Shown here: in pieces, positions 1 through 7,141 of the stretch | Layout of the letters: each line of letters starts with the position of its first letter | Numbering within the stretch: the stretch's first letter is position 1 | From: JASFWK01 sp050049355 | GTDB lineage: Bacteria; Chloroflexota; Anaerolineae; B4-G1; DUEL01 | Assembly (NCBI GenBank): GCA_050049355.1 | Contig: JASFWK010000023.1 | Location: forward strand, 1 to 23,846 | Reading direction: 5' to 3' | Length of the DNA stretch: 23,846 bases | The notes under the pieces: generated by a model | What the model was told of the DNA's origin: nothing | Seen by the model: only the letters and a program-made list of their open reading frames with translations | Database searches by the model: none | Program-made: the position numbers and the translations under genes

Positions 1-804
1 CCCTCAGTTGTCCCCTCCGCAGCCAGGTTCACGGTTCAGTACTTGGCAAGAGTAGTGCAGGGTGACCTGGGAGTTATCCGCGGTGCTCGGCCCAGCGCTT
101 CGGCTACCCCGGTCATCGACGAACTGGTCCGTGTGCTACCAAAATCCCTCGGATTGCTGGTCGTCGCTCAGGCAATGGCGGTGCTGGTAGGTTTGCCACT
201 GGGGATTGGCGCGGCAATGCGGCGCAAGACCCCTCTATCGGGGCTCTTCGTCTTTCTCTCCGTGCTCGGGATCTCCACACCGAGCTACCTCGCCGCCATG
301 CTTCTGATCTGGCTCAACATCTGGCTCTACCATGCCACGGGATCGGAACTTCTGCCCGTTTACGGCTTTGGGTGGGATGCGCATCTGATCCTCCCGGCGG
401 TGGTCCTGGCCGCCAGACCTGCGGCCAACGTGATGCGGCTGGGATACAACGCGCTGGTGGACATACTGGAAGCCGACTACGTGCGCACCGCACACGCCAA
501 GGGGCTGGGGCCTTTGGTCGTCCTTCTTCGCCACGTGCTGCGCAACGCGGGGGTACCACTCCTGACGACTGTGGCCGTCTCCCTTCGCTTCAGCCTGGCG
601 ATCCTCCCCATCGTCGAGTACATCTTCAGCTGGCCAGGAATCGGCCAGGCGCTGCTGGAGGCAATCCAGACTCAGGATACTGCGGCAGTGATCGGTATGG
701 TCCTTCCGTTGGCGATTCTATTCGTGTTGGTGAACCTGCTGCTGGAGGCGCTCTACCTGTTCATAGACCCTCGGCTGCGAGCAGAACAGGCAGGTGCTGC
801 ATGA
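1..804 (+). CDS. ABC transporter permease, DppB/OppB type (5' end outside window)
   Basis: This is one of the two membrane subunits of a peptide/nickel-class ABC importer (binding-protein-dependent transport, inner-membrane family). The reading frame is open from base 1, and the first visible residues (QYLARVVQGDLGV) match the region after the first periplasmic loop of DppB-type permeases, so the N-terminus lies upstream and the TTG at 43 is not the start. About 267 residues are visible. They contain the cytoplasmic EAA-type loop (ADYVRTAHAKGLG followed by LLRHVLRNA), the motif SWPGIGQALLEAI, and the family's usual ending YLFIDPRLR. About five membrane helices are visible. The stop codon overlaps the ATG of the next permease (ATGA), so the two are translationally coupled. 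The solute-binding protein and ATPases are not in the window. The substrate cannot be told from sequence, though oligopeptides are the default for the family. Confidence 0.93.
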   Translation, partial: PSVVPSAARFTVQYLARVVQGDLGVIRGARPSASATPVIDELVRVLPKSLGLLVVAQAMAVLVGLPLGIGAAMRRKTPLSGLFVFLSVLGISTPSYLAAMLLIWLNIWLYHATGSELLPVYGFGWDAHLILPAVVLAARPAANVMRLGYNALVDILEADYVRTAHAKGLGPLVVLLRHVLRNAGVPLLTTVAVSLRFSLAILPIVEYIFSWPGIGQALLEAIQTQDTAAVIGMVLPLAILFVLVNLLLEALYLFIDPRLRAEQAGAA

Positions 805-3155
805 AGCCGCTGACGTTCTGGGATCGTCTGGGTCGGGCAATCCGCGACCGGTCCTTCATCGTCGGCTCCGTCCTCGTCGTCCTCTTCGTCGTCGTCGCCA
901 TCCTCGGCCCTGAGGTCGCCCCCCACAACCCCTTCCTCCGCGACCGCATCCAGACCATCGACGGAGAACTCCACCGCGCACCCTTCCCCCCCTCCGAACT
1001 CTACCCCCTCGGCACCGACAGCCAGGGCCGCGATATGCTCTCCCTCCTCCTCTACGGCGCCCGCCAGACCCTCGTCATCGCCTTCGTCGCTATGGCACTG
1101 CGCCTCCTCCTGGGCCTCCTCTTCGGCACCCTCGCCGGCTGGTGGCCCGGCAGCCTCTTCGACCGCGCCGTCACCGCACTCACCGAATTCCTCGCCGCCA
1201 TCCCAGGCCTCATCCTCGCTATGCTCTTGGTCTTCGCCGTCGGTATCCGCCGCGGCCAGCTCAGCTTCATCGTCGCCCTCTCCCTCGTCGGTTGGGGCGA
1301 GGTCACTCAGATCATCCGCGGCCACGTCATGACCATCCGCAACAAGCTCTTCATCCTCGCCTCCCGCGCCGTCGGCCTCAGCCCCGCTCAACTCCTCAGC
1401 CGCCACGTCCTCCCCAACCTCCTCGCCACACTCCTCGCCCTCGTCGCCCTGGAGATGGGGGCTGTCCTCCTCCTCCAGGGAGAACTCGGCTTCCTCCACA
1501 TCTTCATCGGCGGCGGTGGAGTCTACATAACCGACACGCTGCAGCTGGGACAGGCGATCCACTACTTCGAGGTACCCGATTGGGGGGCGATGTTGGGCAC
1601 CTCCTGGCGCTACTTCCGCTCCCTCCCCTGGCTCCCAATCGTCCCCGCCTTGGCCTTCTTCGTCACCATCTTGGGCTTCAACATGTTCGGCTATGGCCTC
1701 CAGCGCTTCATCGAGAAGGGCCGCTTCCACCCCAGCGGCTGGTCCCTCCTCCGCTTCTTCGCCGTCGTGGCGCTCGTCCTCTGGGGTGCCCGCTCCCTCC
1801 TCGCCAGCAGCAGCCTCGAGGCCCAGTTCGCCAAGATGGCCCGCCAGTTCGACACCCAGCGGGCCTGGAACGACATCGCCTATCTCACCCAGCCCGAGCT
1901 CGAGGGCCGCCCCGGCGGCCCCGGTGGCGGCTTCCAGGCCGCCGGCTACATCGCTCACCAGTTCGAGCAAGCTGGACTGACCCCCTTTCCGGAAGGGACC
2001 CACTTCCAAACCTACACCGCCGAGCGCGGACGGGTCATAACCCCACCCGTCTTGGAGGTGCTGGGCGCCGACGGAGAGCTGCGTTTGCGATTTGAAGGAG
2101 AGATCTCCTTCGATCCCGTAGACATCTTTTCGGCGGAGAGGAACACGGAGGCGAACCTGGTAGTGTTGGGGAATACAGGAACTCAGAACGTCGTCGAGGC
2201 TCCCTCCGAATCCGTGCTGCTCCTGCTCGACCCGGCATCACGCCCCCCCGGTTCATACTACGAGTGGCCATGGGCAGGGGTGCTCCGTGTGGTACCCGAC
2301 AGCCAACTGCGGCCCAGCAGTCAACCCCCTCCCAGCCGACATGTCTTCGGCGTCCATGGCTATCCCTCCCTCCTCATCGGAGAATCGGCTGCCCGCCAGA
2401 TGCTGGCTGAGGCAGAGCTGGATCTTGGGGAGCTTCAGGAAACCCTGGCGACAGGAGAGAAGATTGTACTGCCCACCGATCTGCGCGTTCGGCTGAACGT
2501 GGGGCTCATCTACGAGGAGACGACGGCAGCCAACGTCGTGGGCTATCTGCCTGCCGCAGACGTACAGACCCAGGGAGATCGCATCTTGGTCCTGGCCCGC
2601 TACACGGGCCCGCCGCCGCGGGATGGAGAGATCTATCCTGGCGCCGATGAGAACGCCAGCGGGGTGGCGGTCATGCTGGAGGTGATTCGCCTCTGGCGCG
2701 AGATTGGCTTCGAACCCAAACGGACGGTGGTGTTCGCCGCTGTGGACGAGGGAGGAGCGCGTCACTTCGTCAACTATCCCATCCTTCCCACCGGCTCCGA
2801 GGATACATGGACCGCTGTCGTCCTTCAGGGCGTGGGCACAGGCGAGCGGCAGCTGGCGCGCAAGGGGGTGGGGAGTGGCCTCACCCACATGTTCGACGAG
2901 AGCGCCCACCGATTCGGGACAGGGACAGACGAACTAGAGGAATGGTTCTTCTTCTTCGAGCAGGTAAGACCACGCGGCCTCGGACAGAGCCCCTATTTCG
3001 AACCCAACCCGGCCTACTCGGGGTTGGTCGTCTATCGACGCGGGGACGAGCTCTCCGGCACACCCGACGACACGCTGGACCACCTCGATCCCCAGCTGCT
3101 GGGCGAGGCCGGACAGACGGTAGCGCACTACCTGATGGTGCTGGCAAACCGGTAA
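801..3155 (+). CDS. DppC-type ABC permease fused to a PA/M28-peptidase-like domain
   Basis: This 784-residue protein is more than twice the usual DppC length of about 300. Residues 1-305 are a DppC-type permease: TM1 about 18-37, the motif LGTDSQGRDMLS at 70-81, an EAA-type loop (ASRAVGLSPAQLLSRHVLPN, 187-206) and a last permease helix about 276-298. A seventh helix (about 316-335) should carry the C-terminus to the outside. Residues about 350-784 resemble an M28 aminopeptidase with a PA insert: ELEGRPGG and GYIAHQFEQAGL at 366-393, a PA-like segment about 450-565, then NVVGYLP, GADENASGVA (614-623) and TPDDTLDHLD (754-763). The zinc-site residues are mostly replaced (HxD becomes R600-Y-T602, the EE pair becomes GG at 651-652, and the final His becomes G753), so catalysis is unlikely. 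ATG 801 is chosen because it overlaps the previous stop. I infer an external peptide-binding or docking module on the importer. Confidence 0.88.
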   Translation: MKPLTFWDRLGRAIRDRSFIVGSVLVVLFVVVAILGPEVAPHNPFLRDRIQTIDGELHRAPFPPSELYPLGTDSQGRDMLSLLLYGARQTLVIAFVAMALRLLLGLLFGTLAGWWPGSLFDRAVTALTEFLAAIPGLILAMLLVFAVGIRRGQLSFIVALSLVGWGEVTQIIRGHVMTIRNKLFILASRAVGLSPAQLLSRHVLPNLLATLLALVALEMGAVLLLQGELGFLHIFIGGGGVYITDTLQLGQAIHYFEVPDWGAMLGTSWRYFRSLPWLPIVPALAFFVTILGFNMFGYGLQRFIEKGRFHPSGWSLLRFFAVVALVLWGARSLLASSSLEAQFAKMARQFDTQRAWNDIAYLTQPELEGRPGGPGGGFQAAGYIAHQFEQAGLTPFPEGTHFQTYTAERGRVITPPVLEVLGADGELRLRFEGEISFDPVDIFSAERNTEANLVVLGNTGTQNVVEAPSESVLLLLDPASRPPGSYYEWPWAGVLRVVPDSQLRPSSQPPPSRHVFGVHGYPSLLIGESAARQMLAEAELDLGELQETLATGEKIVLPTDLRVRLNVGLIYEETTAANVVGYLPAADVQTQGDRILVLARYTGPPPRDGEIYPGADENASGVAVMLEVIRLWREIGFEPKRTVVFAAVDEGGARHFVNYPILPTGSEDTWTAVVLQGVGTGERQLARKGVGSGLTHMFDESAHRFGTGTDELEEWFFFFEQVRPRGLGQSPYFEPNPAYSGLVVYRRGDELSGTPDDTLDHLDPQLLGEAGQTVAHYLMVLANR

Positions 3156-3291
3156 CGATTCACCCGACACCTCCGGGAGAGCTCAGAGGTCCCCGCTACT
3201 GCAGGCCATCAAGACCACCGCGCCGTCGGAAGTAACGCTGCATTAGCAGCCGGACAGCTCCCGGTGCCTCTCTGGATCAGAAGCGCTCCCC

Positions 3292-4464
3292 CTACAACAA
3301 GTAGTGAGCTACTGCGTGTGCCAGCAGCGCCACACCCAGAACCAGCGCTTCTTCGTCGAAGTCGAAGCGCGGGTTGTGGTGGGGAGCGGTCAACCCCTCC
3401 TCTGGATTAGCCCCGCCAACGAAGAAGTAGCAGCCAGGGACATCCTGCAGGAAGAAAGCCGCATCCTCGCTGCCCATCGTCCGCTCGCCGGATGTCACGT
3501 TCTCTGTCCCCAAGATCGCCTCCGCCCCCTGCTGCACCACCTCGGCCACCTGGACATCGTTGATCACGGGCGGAGTGAGCGACATGAACGTCAGCTCGGC
3601 ACTTGCGCCGCAGGCGCTCGTTACTCCCTCAATTACCTCGCGAACCCGCCGCAAGACAAGCTCTCGGATGGCAGGTTGGAAGGTCCGGATGGTCCCGCTC
3701 ATATCTACTTGCGAGGGGATCACGTTGAAGGCATCCCCGCCGTGAATCGAGCCGACGCTCACCACCGCCGCATCGAGCGGGCTGACGTTACGGCCCACCA
3801 CCGTCTGCAGGGCGGTCACCACCTGCGCCGCCGCCGTGATGGGATCCACGGCACGGTGGGGAACTGCGCCGTGGCCACCCTCCCCGCGGATGGTGCAGGT
3901 GAACTTCTCTGCCGCCGCCATCACCGCGCCAGGGCTCACATCCACCGTGCCCACCGGTTTCTCAATCCAGATGTGGGCCGCCAGGAAGAAATCGGGCGCG
4001 GGATCCTCCAGCACCCCCTCCCGAACCATCGCCCTGGCCCCATCCCCGCCCTCCTCAGCCGGCTGGAAGACCAGCTTGATGGTGCCGGCCATCTCTTCTC
4101 GTAGACCTGCGATGAGCTCGGCCAGCCCCATTCCCATCGCCACGTGGCCGTCGTGGCCGCAGGCGTGCATGCGCCCTGAGACCTGCGAGGCATACTCTGC
4201 GCCCGTTTCCTCCGTCACAGGGAGGGCGTCCATATCGAAGCGGAGCATCACCACCGGCCCGGGCCGCTCCCCGTCCAGCACACCGATCACGCCAGTCTTC
4301 GCCACCCCGCTTCGCACTCGGTACTCCAACCGCTCCAGATGCTCGGCAACGATCCCGCTCGTGCGGCGCTCCTCGAAGGCCAGCTCCGGGTGCATATGAA
4401 AATCACGCCGCCAGGCGATCAACCGGTCTCGCATTCCCTCTGCTGCGGCACGAAAGTCGGTCAT
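3292..4464 (-). CDS. M20-family amidohydrolase / N-acyl-amino-acid or peptide hydrolase
   Basis: This is a 390-residue metal-dependent amidohydrolase of the M20D type (hippurate hydrolase / IAA-amino-acid hydrolase / N-acyl-L-amino-acid amidohydrolase group). Visible metal and catalytic residues are C102 and H104 in HACGHDGH, the pair E137-E138 in QPAEEGGDGA, H164 in AAHIW, and H362 in APHHNP. The lid or dimerisation segment contains GEGGHGAVPH (194-203). Length and motif spacing are normal for the family. A GGGAGGAG ribosome-binding sequence lies just ahead of the ATG. There is no signal peptide, so it should act in the cytoplasm on an N-acylated or short peptide substrate. It converges on the peptide-type permease operon, which would fit hydrolysis of imported peptides or acyl-amino acids. 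The exact substrate cannot be read from the sequence. Confidence 0.93.
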   Translation of the reverse strand: MTDFRAAAEGMRDRLIAWRRDFHMHPELAFEERRTSGIVAEHLERLEYRVRSGVAKTGVIGVLDGERPGPVVMLRFDMDALPVTEETGAEYASQVSGRMHACGHDGHVAMGMGLAELIAGLREEMAGTIKLVFQPAEEGGDGARAMVREGVLEDPAPDFFLAAHIWIEKPVGTVDVSPGAVMAAAEKFTCTIRGEGGHGAVPHRAVDPITAAAQVVTALQTVVGRNVSPLDAAVVSVGSIHGGDAFNVIPSQVDMSGTIRTFQPAIRELVLRRVREVIEGVTSACGASAELTFMSLTPPVINDVQVAEVVQQGAEAILGTENVTSGERTMGSEDAAFFLQDVPGCYFFVGGANPEEGLTAPHHNPRFDFDEEALVLGVALLAHAVAHYLL

Positions 4465-4478
4465 CTCTCCTCCCAGTG

Positions 4479-4500
4479 AGATTGGTAGATTGCGGATTCG
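4479..4500. repeat. Short repeat-like sequence related to the recN palindrome arm
   Basis: Upstream of the M20 gene the plus strand reads AGATTGCGGATTC at 4487-4499. This matches AGATTGCAGATTC, part of the palindrome arm in recN (18641-18654), at 12 of 13 positions. A further AGATTG-like unit precedes it at 4479-4485. I read it as a possible degenerate member of a dispersed short-repeat family; chance similarity cannot be excluded from one window. Confidence 0.3.
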
Positions 4501-4687
4501 ACTTGCAGTCTTGGTTTTGCTGAAGAGACCAAGTTTCTCATAAGCTCAAGGGACGACGCCCCTTCTGGCTCACGATAGGTTTACCTGTGGGACCGTAGCG
4601 CGAAGAGGCCCGATTCCTCCCCCGTACTGCCCCACTTACGGATAACAGATGCGTTTCCCTCAGAGGGACCAATCCTCCATCTACATC

Positions 4688-5398
4688 TTATCCCAGCACA
4701 ATTCGCCTGAACCGCTCTACGTAGCGCGGTCTGCCGTCCTCGCCCTCCACTCGATGCCACTCCCGGAGCCGCGCCTCCAACCCATCGAGGTCGCTGATTT
4801 GGGAGCGATGCTCACGGAGCGCAGCGACCTTCCGTCCTAGAGAATCGGTGATGTCTACTTCCGTATCTGGCTCCGCCGCTCCGGCGATGTAGACCTCACG
4901 CACCCTGTGCGGCTCCAGCCCCTCCTGCAGCAAGTCGGGGAATTGAAGGCGATTGCGCGCGTCGGGGAAGATGGCATCCAGCGCGGCGTCGCCTACCGCC
5001 CGGTGATCGGGGTGGTTGATGTAGTGCAAGCGGTAGCGCAGCGTCGGGTCACAGGTGATCACCACGCCCGGGCGCCAGCGGCGGATCTGGCGTGTCAGAT
5101 CCCGCCGTAGGTCCAGGCTGGGGATCACCAGACCGTCGGGGTAATCCAGAAAGACCACCTCGTGCACCCCCAGGACGCGCGCTGCAGCCCGCTGTTCCTC
5201 CTCCCGGATACAGGCCAGCTGCTCTCGAGTCATCCGAGGGTCATCGGAGCCGCCCTCGCCGTGCGTCGCAAGGACATAGATGATCTCCCTGCCCTCCTTC
5301 GCCCAACGCCCCACCGTCCCCCCGCAGAAGAACTCTGGATCATCGGGATGGGCCAGGATCACCATCACTCGTTGTGGATTCCCAACATCGTCGTTCAT
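4688..5398 (-). CDS. PIG-L/LmbE-family deacetylase
   Basis: This 236-residue protein belongs to the PIG-L (LmbE-like) zinc-dependent N-deacetylase family, whose members remove acetyl groups from N-acetylglucosaminyl lipids, mycothiol or bacillithiol precursors, chitooligomers and related compounds. The zinc-binding signature AHPDDPE is at residues 16-22 near the N-terminus, and the second metal motif HPDH is at 129-132. An ATHGEGGSDDP segment (44-54) follows the first strand, as is usual. Length is normal. It begins 4 bases after the stop of the upstream methyltransferase, so it is the third gene of an nfo - methyltransferase - deacetylase group. The substrate is unknown. A role in thiol-cofactor or sugar-conjugate metabolism is only a family-level possibility. 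Confidence 0.92.
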   Translation of the reverse strand: MNDDVGNPQRVMVILAHPDDPEFFCGGTVGRWAKEGREIIYVLATHGEGGSDDPRMTREQLACIREEEQRAAARVLGVHEVVFLDYPDGLVIPSLDLRRDLTRQIRRWRPGVVITCDPTLRYRLHYINHPDHRAVGDAALDAIFPDARNRLQFPDLLQEGLEPHRVREVYIAGAAEPDTEVDITDSLGRKVAALREHRSQISDLDGLEARLREWHRVEGEDGRPRYVERFRRIVLG

Positions 5399-5402
5399 TG
5401 TG

Positions 5403-5987
5403 TCACTTCACCCCTTCGATGACCCTAAGAATGCCCAACAGTCGCCTCTCCACCCGAATCAGCCGGAACCCCGCCGCCGCTACCGACTGGGTGGTCTGCC
5501 GGTTGAGGTGACAGACCTTGCTGAAAGTTATCCACAGCGGATTCAGAAGGTCGGTCAGCCACGCGCCGAATCCCTCACCCCGGGTGTGCTCCACCAGCAC
5601 CAGCCGTCCCTCTGACGCCAGCGTCCGCCGCGCCTCCGCCAGTGCCTGCGCCGGGTCCACCACAGAGCAGAAGAGAAGCGAACTGCTGACAACGTCGAAG
5701 GACCGGTCGGCGAAAGGAAGGTGTTGGGCATCGGCCTGCACCAACGAGATGGAAGCCCTTGCCAGGCGGGACCGTGCCCGGACCATCATCGGGCCGCTGA
5801 CGTCCAGGCCCACCACCCGCGCCTCCGACCCGTACAGGGGTAGGTTCGCGCCCGTGCCGACCCCCAACTCCAGCACCCTTCCCTTCAGAGAGGGGAAGGT
5901 CCGCCGCCGCAGGCCCCGCAGGCCCGCCAACTCCAAGGGCAACATCCCCAGATCGTAACCTGGAGCCAGCCCGTCAAAGATATCCAT
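5403..5987 (-). CDS. Class I SAM-dependent methyltransferase
   Basis: This is a 194-residue Rossmann-fold methyltransferase of the UbiE/Methyltransf_11 kind. The SAM-binding motif I is VLELGVGTGANLP (38-50), followed by the acidic loop GLDVSGPM (60-67), motif DAQHLPF (86-92) and the post-motif FDVVSSSLLFCSV (97-109). The C-terminal half (LVLVEHTRGEG, then NPLWITFSKVCHLNRQT) resembles enzymes acting on small lipophilic or phospholipid headgroup substrates, but the acceptor cannot be assigned. It lies 15 bases after nfo and 4 bases before the PIG-L gene, so the three are probably one transcript. No membrane helix or signal peptide is seen. Confidence 0.88.
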   Translation of the reverse strand: MDIFDGLAPGYDLGMLPLELAGLRGLRRRTFPSLKGRVLELGVGTGANLPLYGSEARVVGLDVSGPMMVRARSRLARASISLVQADAQHLPFADRSFDVVSSSLLFCSVVDPAQALAEARRTLASEGRLVLVEHTRGEGFGAWLTDLLNPLWITFSKVCHLNRQTTQSVAAAGFRLIRVERRLLGILRVIEGVK

Positions 5988-6002
5988 AGAGCCCCCGACA
6001 GG

Positions 6003-6854
6003 TCAGCCGGAGATCAAAGACCGCAGCACAGCCAGGTTCTCGGCATCCTCCCGCAGGTCAGACGACTTGGGCGTCTCCAGCAGTCCCGGCAGGCCGTCCA
6101 ATCGAGGGTCGCTCAGAACGTTGCGGAATCCCTCCAAGCCGATGTGTCCCTGGCCGATGTGCTCGTGTCTATCCCGTCGACTCCCCAGCGCGTACTGGCT
6201 GTCGTTGAGATGGACCGCCTCGAGCCGCTCCAGTCCGATCAACCGCTCGAAGCGGTCGATCGTAGCCTCGTAGCCCTCCAGAGTGCGCAGTTCGTAGCCC
6301 GCTGCGAAGACGTGACAGGTATCTAGGCAGACCCCAAGCCGCTCTCCCTGAAGAGTGTGCTCGAGGAGCCAGGCCAGCTGCTCGAAGCGGCAACCCAATC
6401 TGGAGCCCTGCCCCGCGGTGGTCTCAAGCAGGATCTGGGTCTGGAAGCCCGGTGCGGCGGCGTGAACCTCGCCCAGCGCCTGGGCCATCCGCCTCAGCCC
6501 GGCCTCCTCGCCCGAGCCCACGTGGGCACCGGGATGGAGCACTAGATAGGGCACCTCAAGCGTCTCACACCGCTCCAGCTCGAGAATGAGCGTATCGCGC
6601 GACTTTCGCCAGAGGTCGTCGTCCGGCGAGGCCAGATTGAGCAGGTAACAGGTGTGGGCCACCACAGGACTGATGTCGCTCTCTGCGAACTTCGCCTGGA
6701 AGAGGCCAATATCCTCCTCCGTCAGCGGCTTCGCCGCCCAGGAGCGGTTGGGTTTGACAAAGATCTGCACCGACTCACAGCCCACCGATCGGGCACGGTC
6801 GAAGGCTTTGTATAGGCCGCCGGCGATGGACTCGTGAGCACCCAGTCTCAGCAT
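6003..6854 (-). CDS. nfo: Endonuclease IV (AP endonuclease)
   Basis: Endonuclease IV cuts the backbone 5' of abasic sites and removes blocked 3' ends in base-excision repair, using three metal ions. The protein has 283 residues, like E. coli Nfo. The full metal-ligand set is in the expected spacing: H67 (AHTCYLLNLA), H107 (LHPGAH), E144 (LLETTAGQG), D178 and H181 (CLDTCHVFAAGYD-like, here GYE), H215 (HLNDSQ), D228 and H230 (DRHEHIG) and E260 (LLETPK). The start ATG at 6854 has an AGGGAG sequence just upstream and a near-consensus promoter about 20-50 bases further. It leads a three-gene minus-strand group. The window also holds an endonuclease III fusion, recN and an SbcC-like gene. Confidence 0.97.
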   Translation of the reverse strand: MLRLGAHESIAGGLYKAFDRARSVGCESVQIFVKPNRSWAAKPLTEEDIGLFQAKFAESDISPVVAHTCYLLNLASPDDDLWRKSRDTLILELERCETLEVPYLVLHPGAHVGSGEEAGLRRMAQALGEVHAAAPGFQTQILLETTAGQGSRLGCRFEQLAWLLEHTLQGERLGVCLDTCHVFAAGYELRTLEGYEATIDRFERLIGLERLEAVHLNDSQYALGSRRDRHEHIGQGHIGLEGFRNVLSDPRLDGLPGLLETPKSSDLREDAENLAVLRSLISG

Positions 6855-6874
6855 AATCTCCCTCGCAGGGACTC

Positions 6875-6903
6875 ATTCTACGCAACCGACGGAGAAAGGT
6901 CAA
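6875..6903 (-). promoter_or_regulatory. Sigma70-type promoter of the nfo group
   Basis: On the minus strand TTGACC (6898-6903) is followed after exactly 17 bases by TAGAAT (6875-6880). Each box matches consensus at 5 of 6 positions. Predicted transcription start is near 6868, giving a short leader of roughly 13 bases before the nfo ATG at 6854. The intergenic stretch 6855-7141 also holds the divergent alpha-galactosidase promoter; nothing else was recognised in it. Confidence 0.7.
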
Positions 6904-7073
6904 GCAGCTGCCTGCAAACCTCAATCTGGCAGCCAAAGTGACGAGCCACCTGCACAGAACCACCCCGCGGCGGTTTCCCGCCAACTGTCACGCGGGTCAA
7001 GGTCATCGGGCAACCGCCTCCCTACAGGAGAGTGAGAATGCTCCCGACATGCCAGGAGATGGGCTGCTGGTCT

Positions 7074-7101
7074 TTGACACCCACCCCGCAGCAAATATAA
7101 T
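7074..7101 (+). promoter_or_regulatory. Consensus sigma70-type promoter of the alpha-galactosidase gene
   Basis: TTGACA at 7074-7079 and TATAAT at 7096-7101 are both perfect consensus boxes with a 16-base spacer. Predicted start of transcription is about 7108, some 34 bases before the ATG at 7142. This placement supports ATG 7142 over any longer upstream reading. I see no convincing operator palindrome around the boxes, so regulation by sugar is not evident. Confidence 0.78.
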
Positions 7102-7141
7102 TCTAAGCAGGCTGAGTCCCATCCTCTCCGGGAGGTGCGCA

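Noticed and set aside
753..2009. Long minus-strand open frame of 418 codons across the permease gene
   Set aside because: Its product is a run of Glu, Ala, Gly and Asp of very low complexity. It is the antisense of C-ending codons in a clear permease gene, so it is a composition shadow.
4501..4687. CTTGGTTT / AGACCAAG hairpin as a terminator of the PIG-L gene
   Set aside because: The stem is short and imperfect, no T-run follows on the minus strand, and it lies over 130 bases downstream of the stop.
6938..7141. Extension of the alpha-galactosidase upstream of ATG 7142
   Set aside because: The consensus promoter at 7074-7101 and a GGGAGGTG ribosome-binding site fall inside this stretch, and its residues do not resemble the family.
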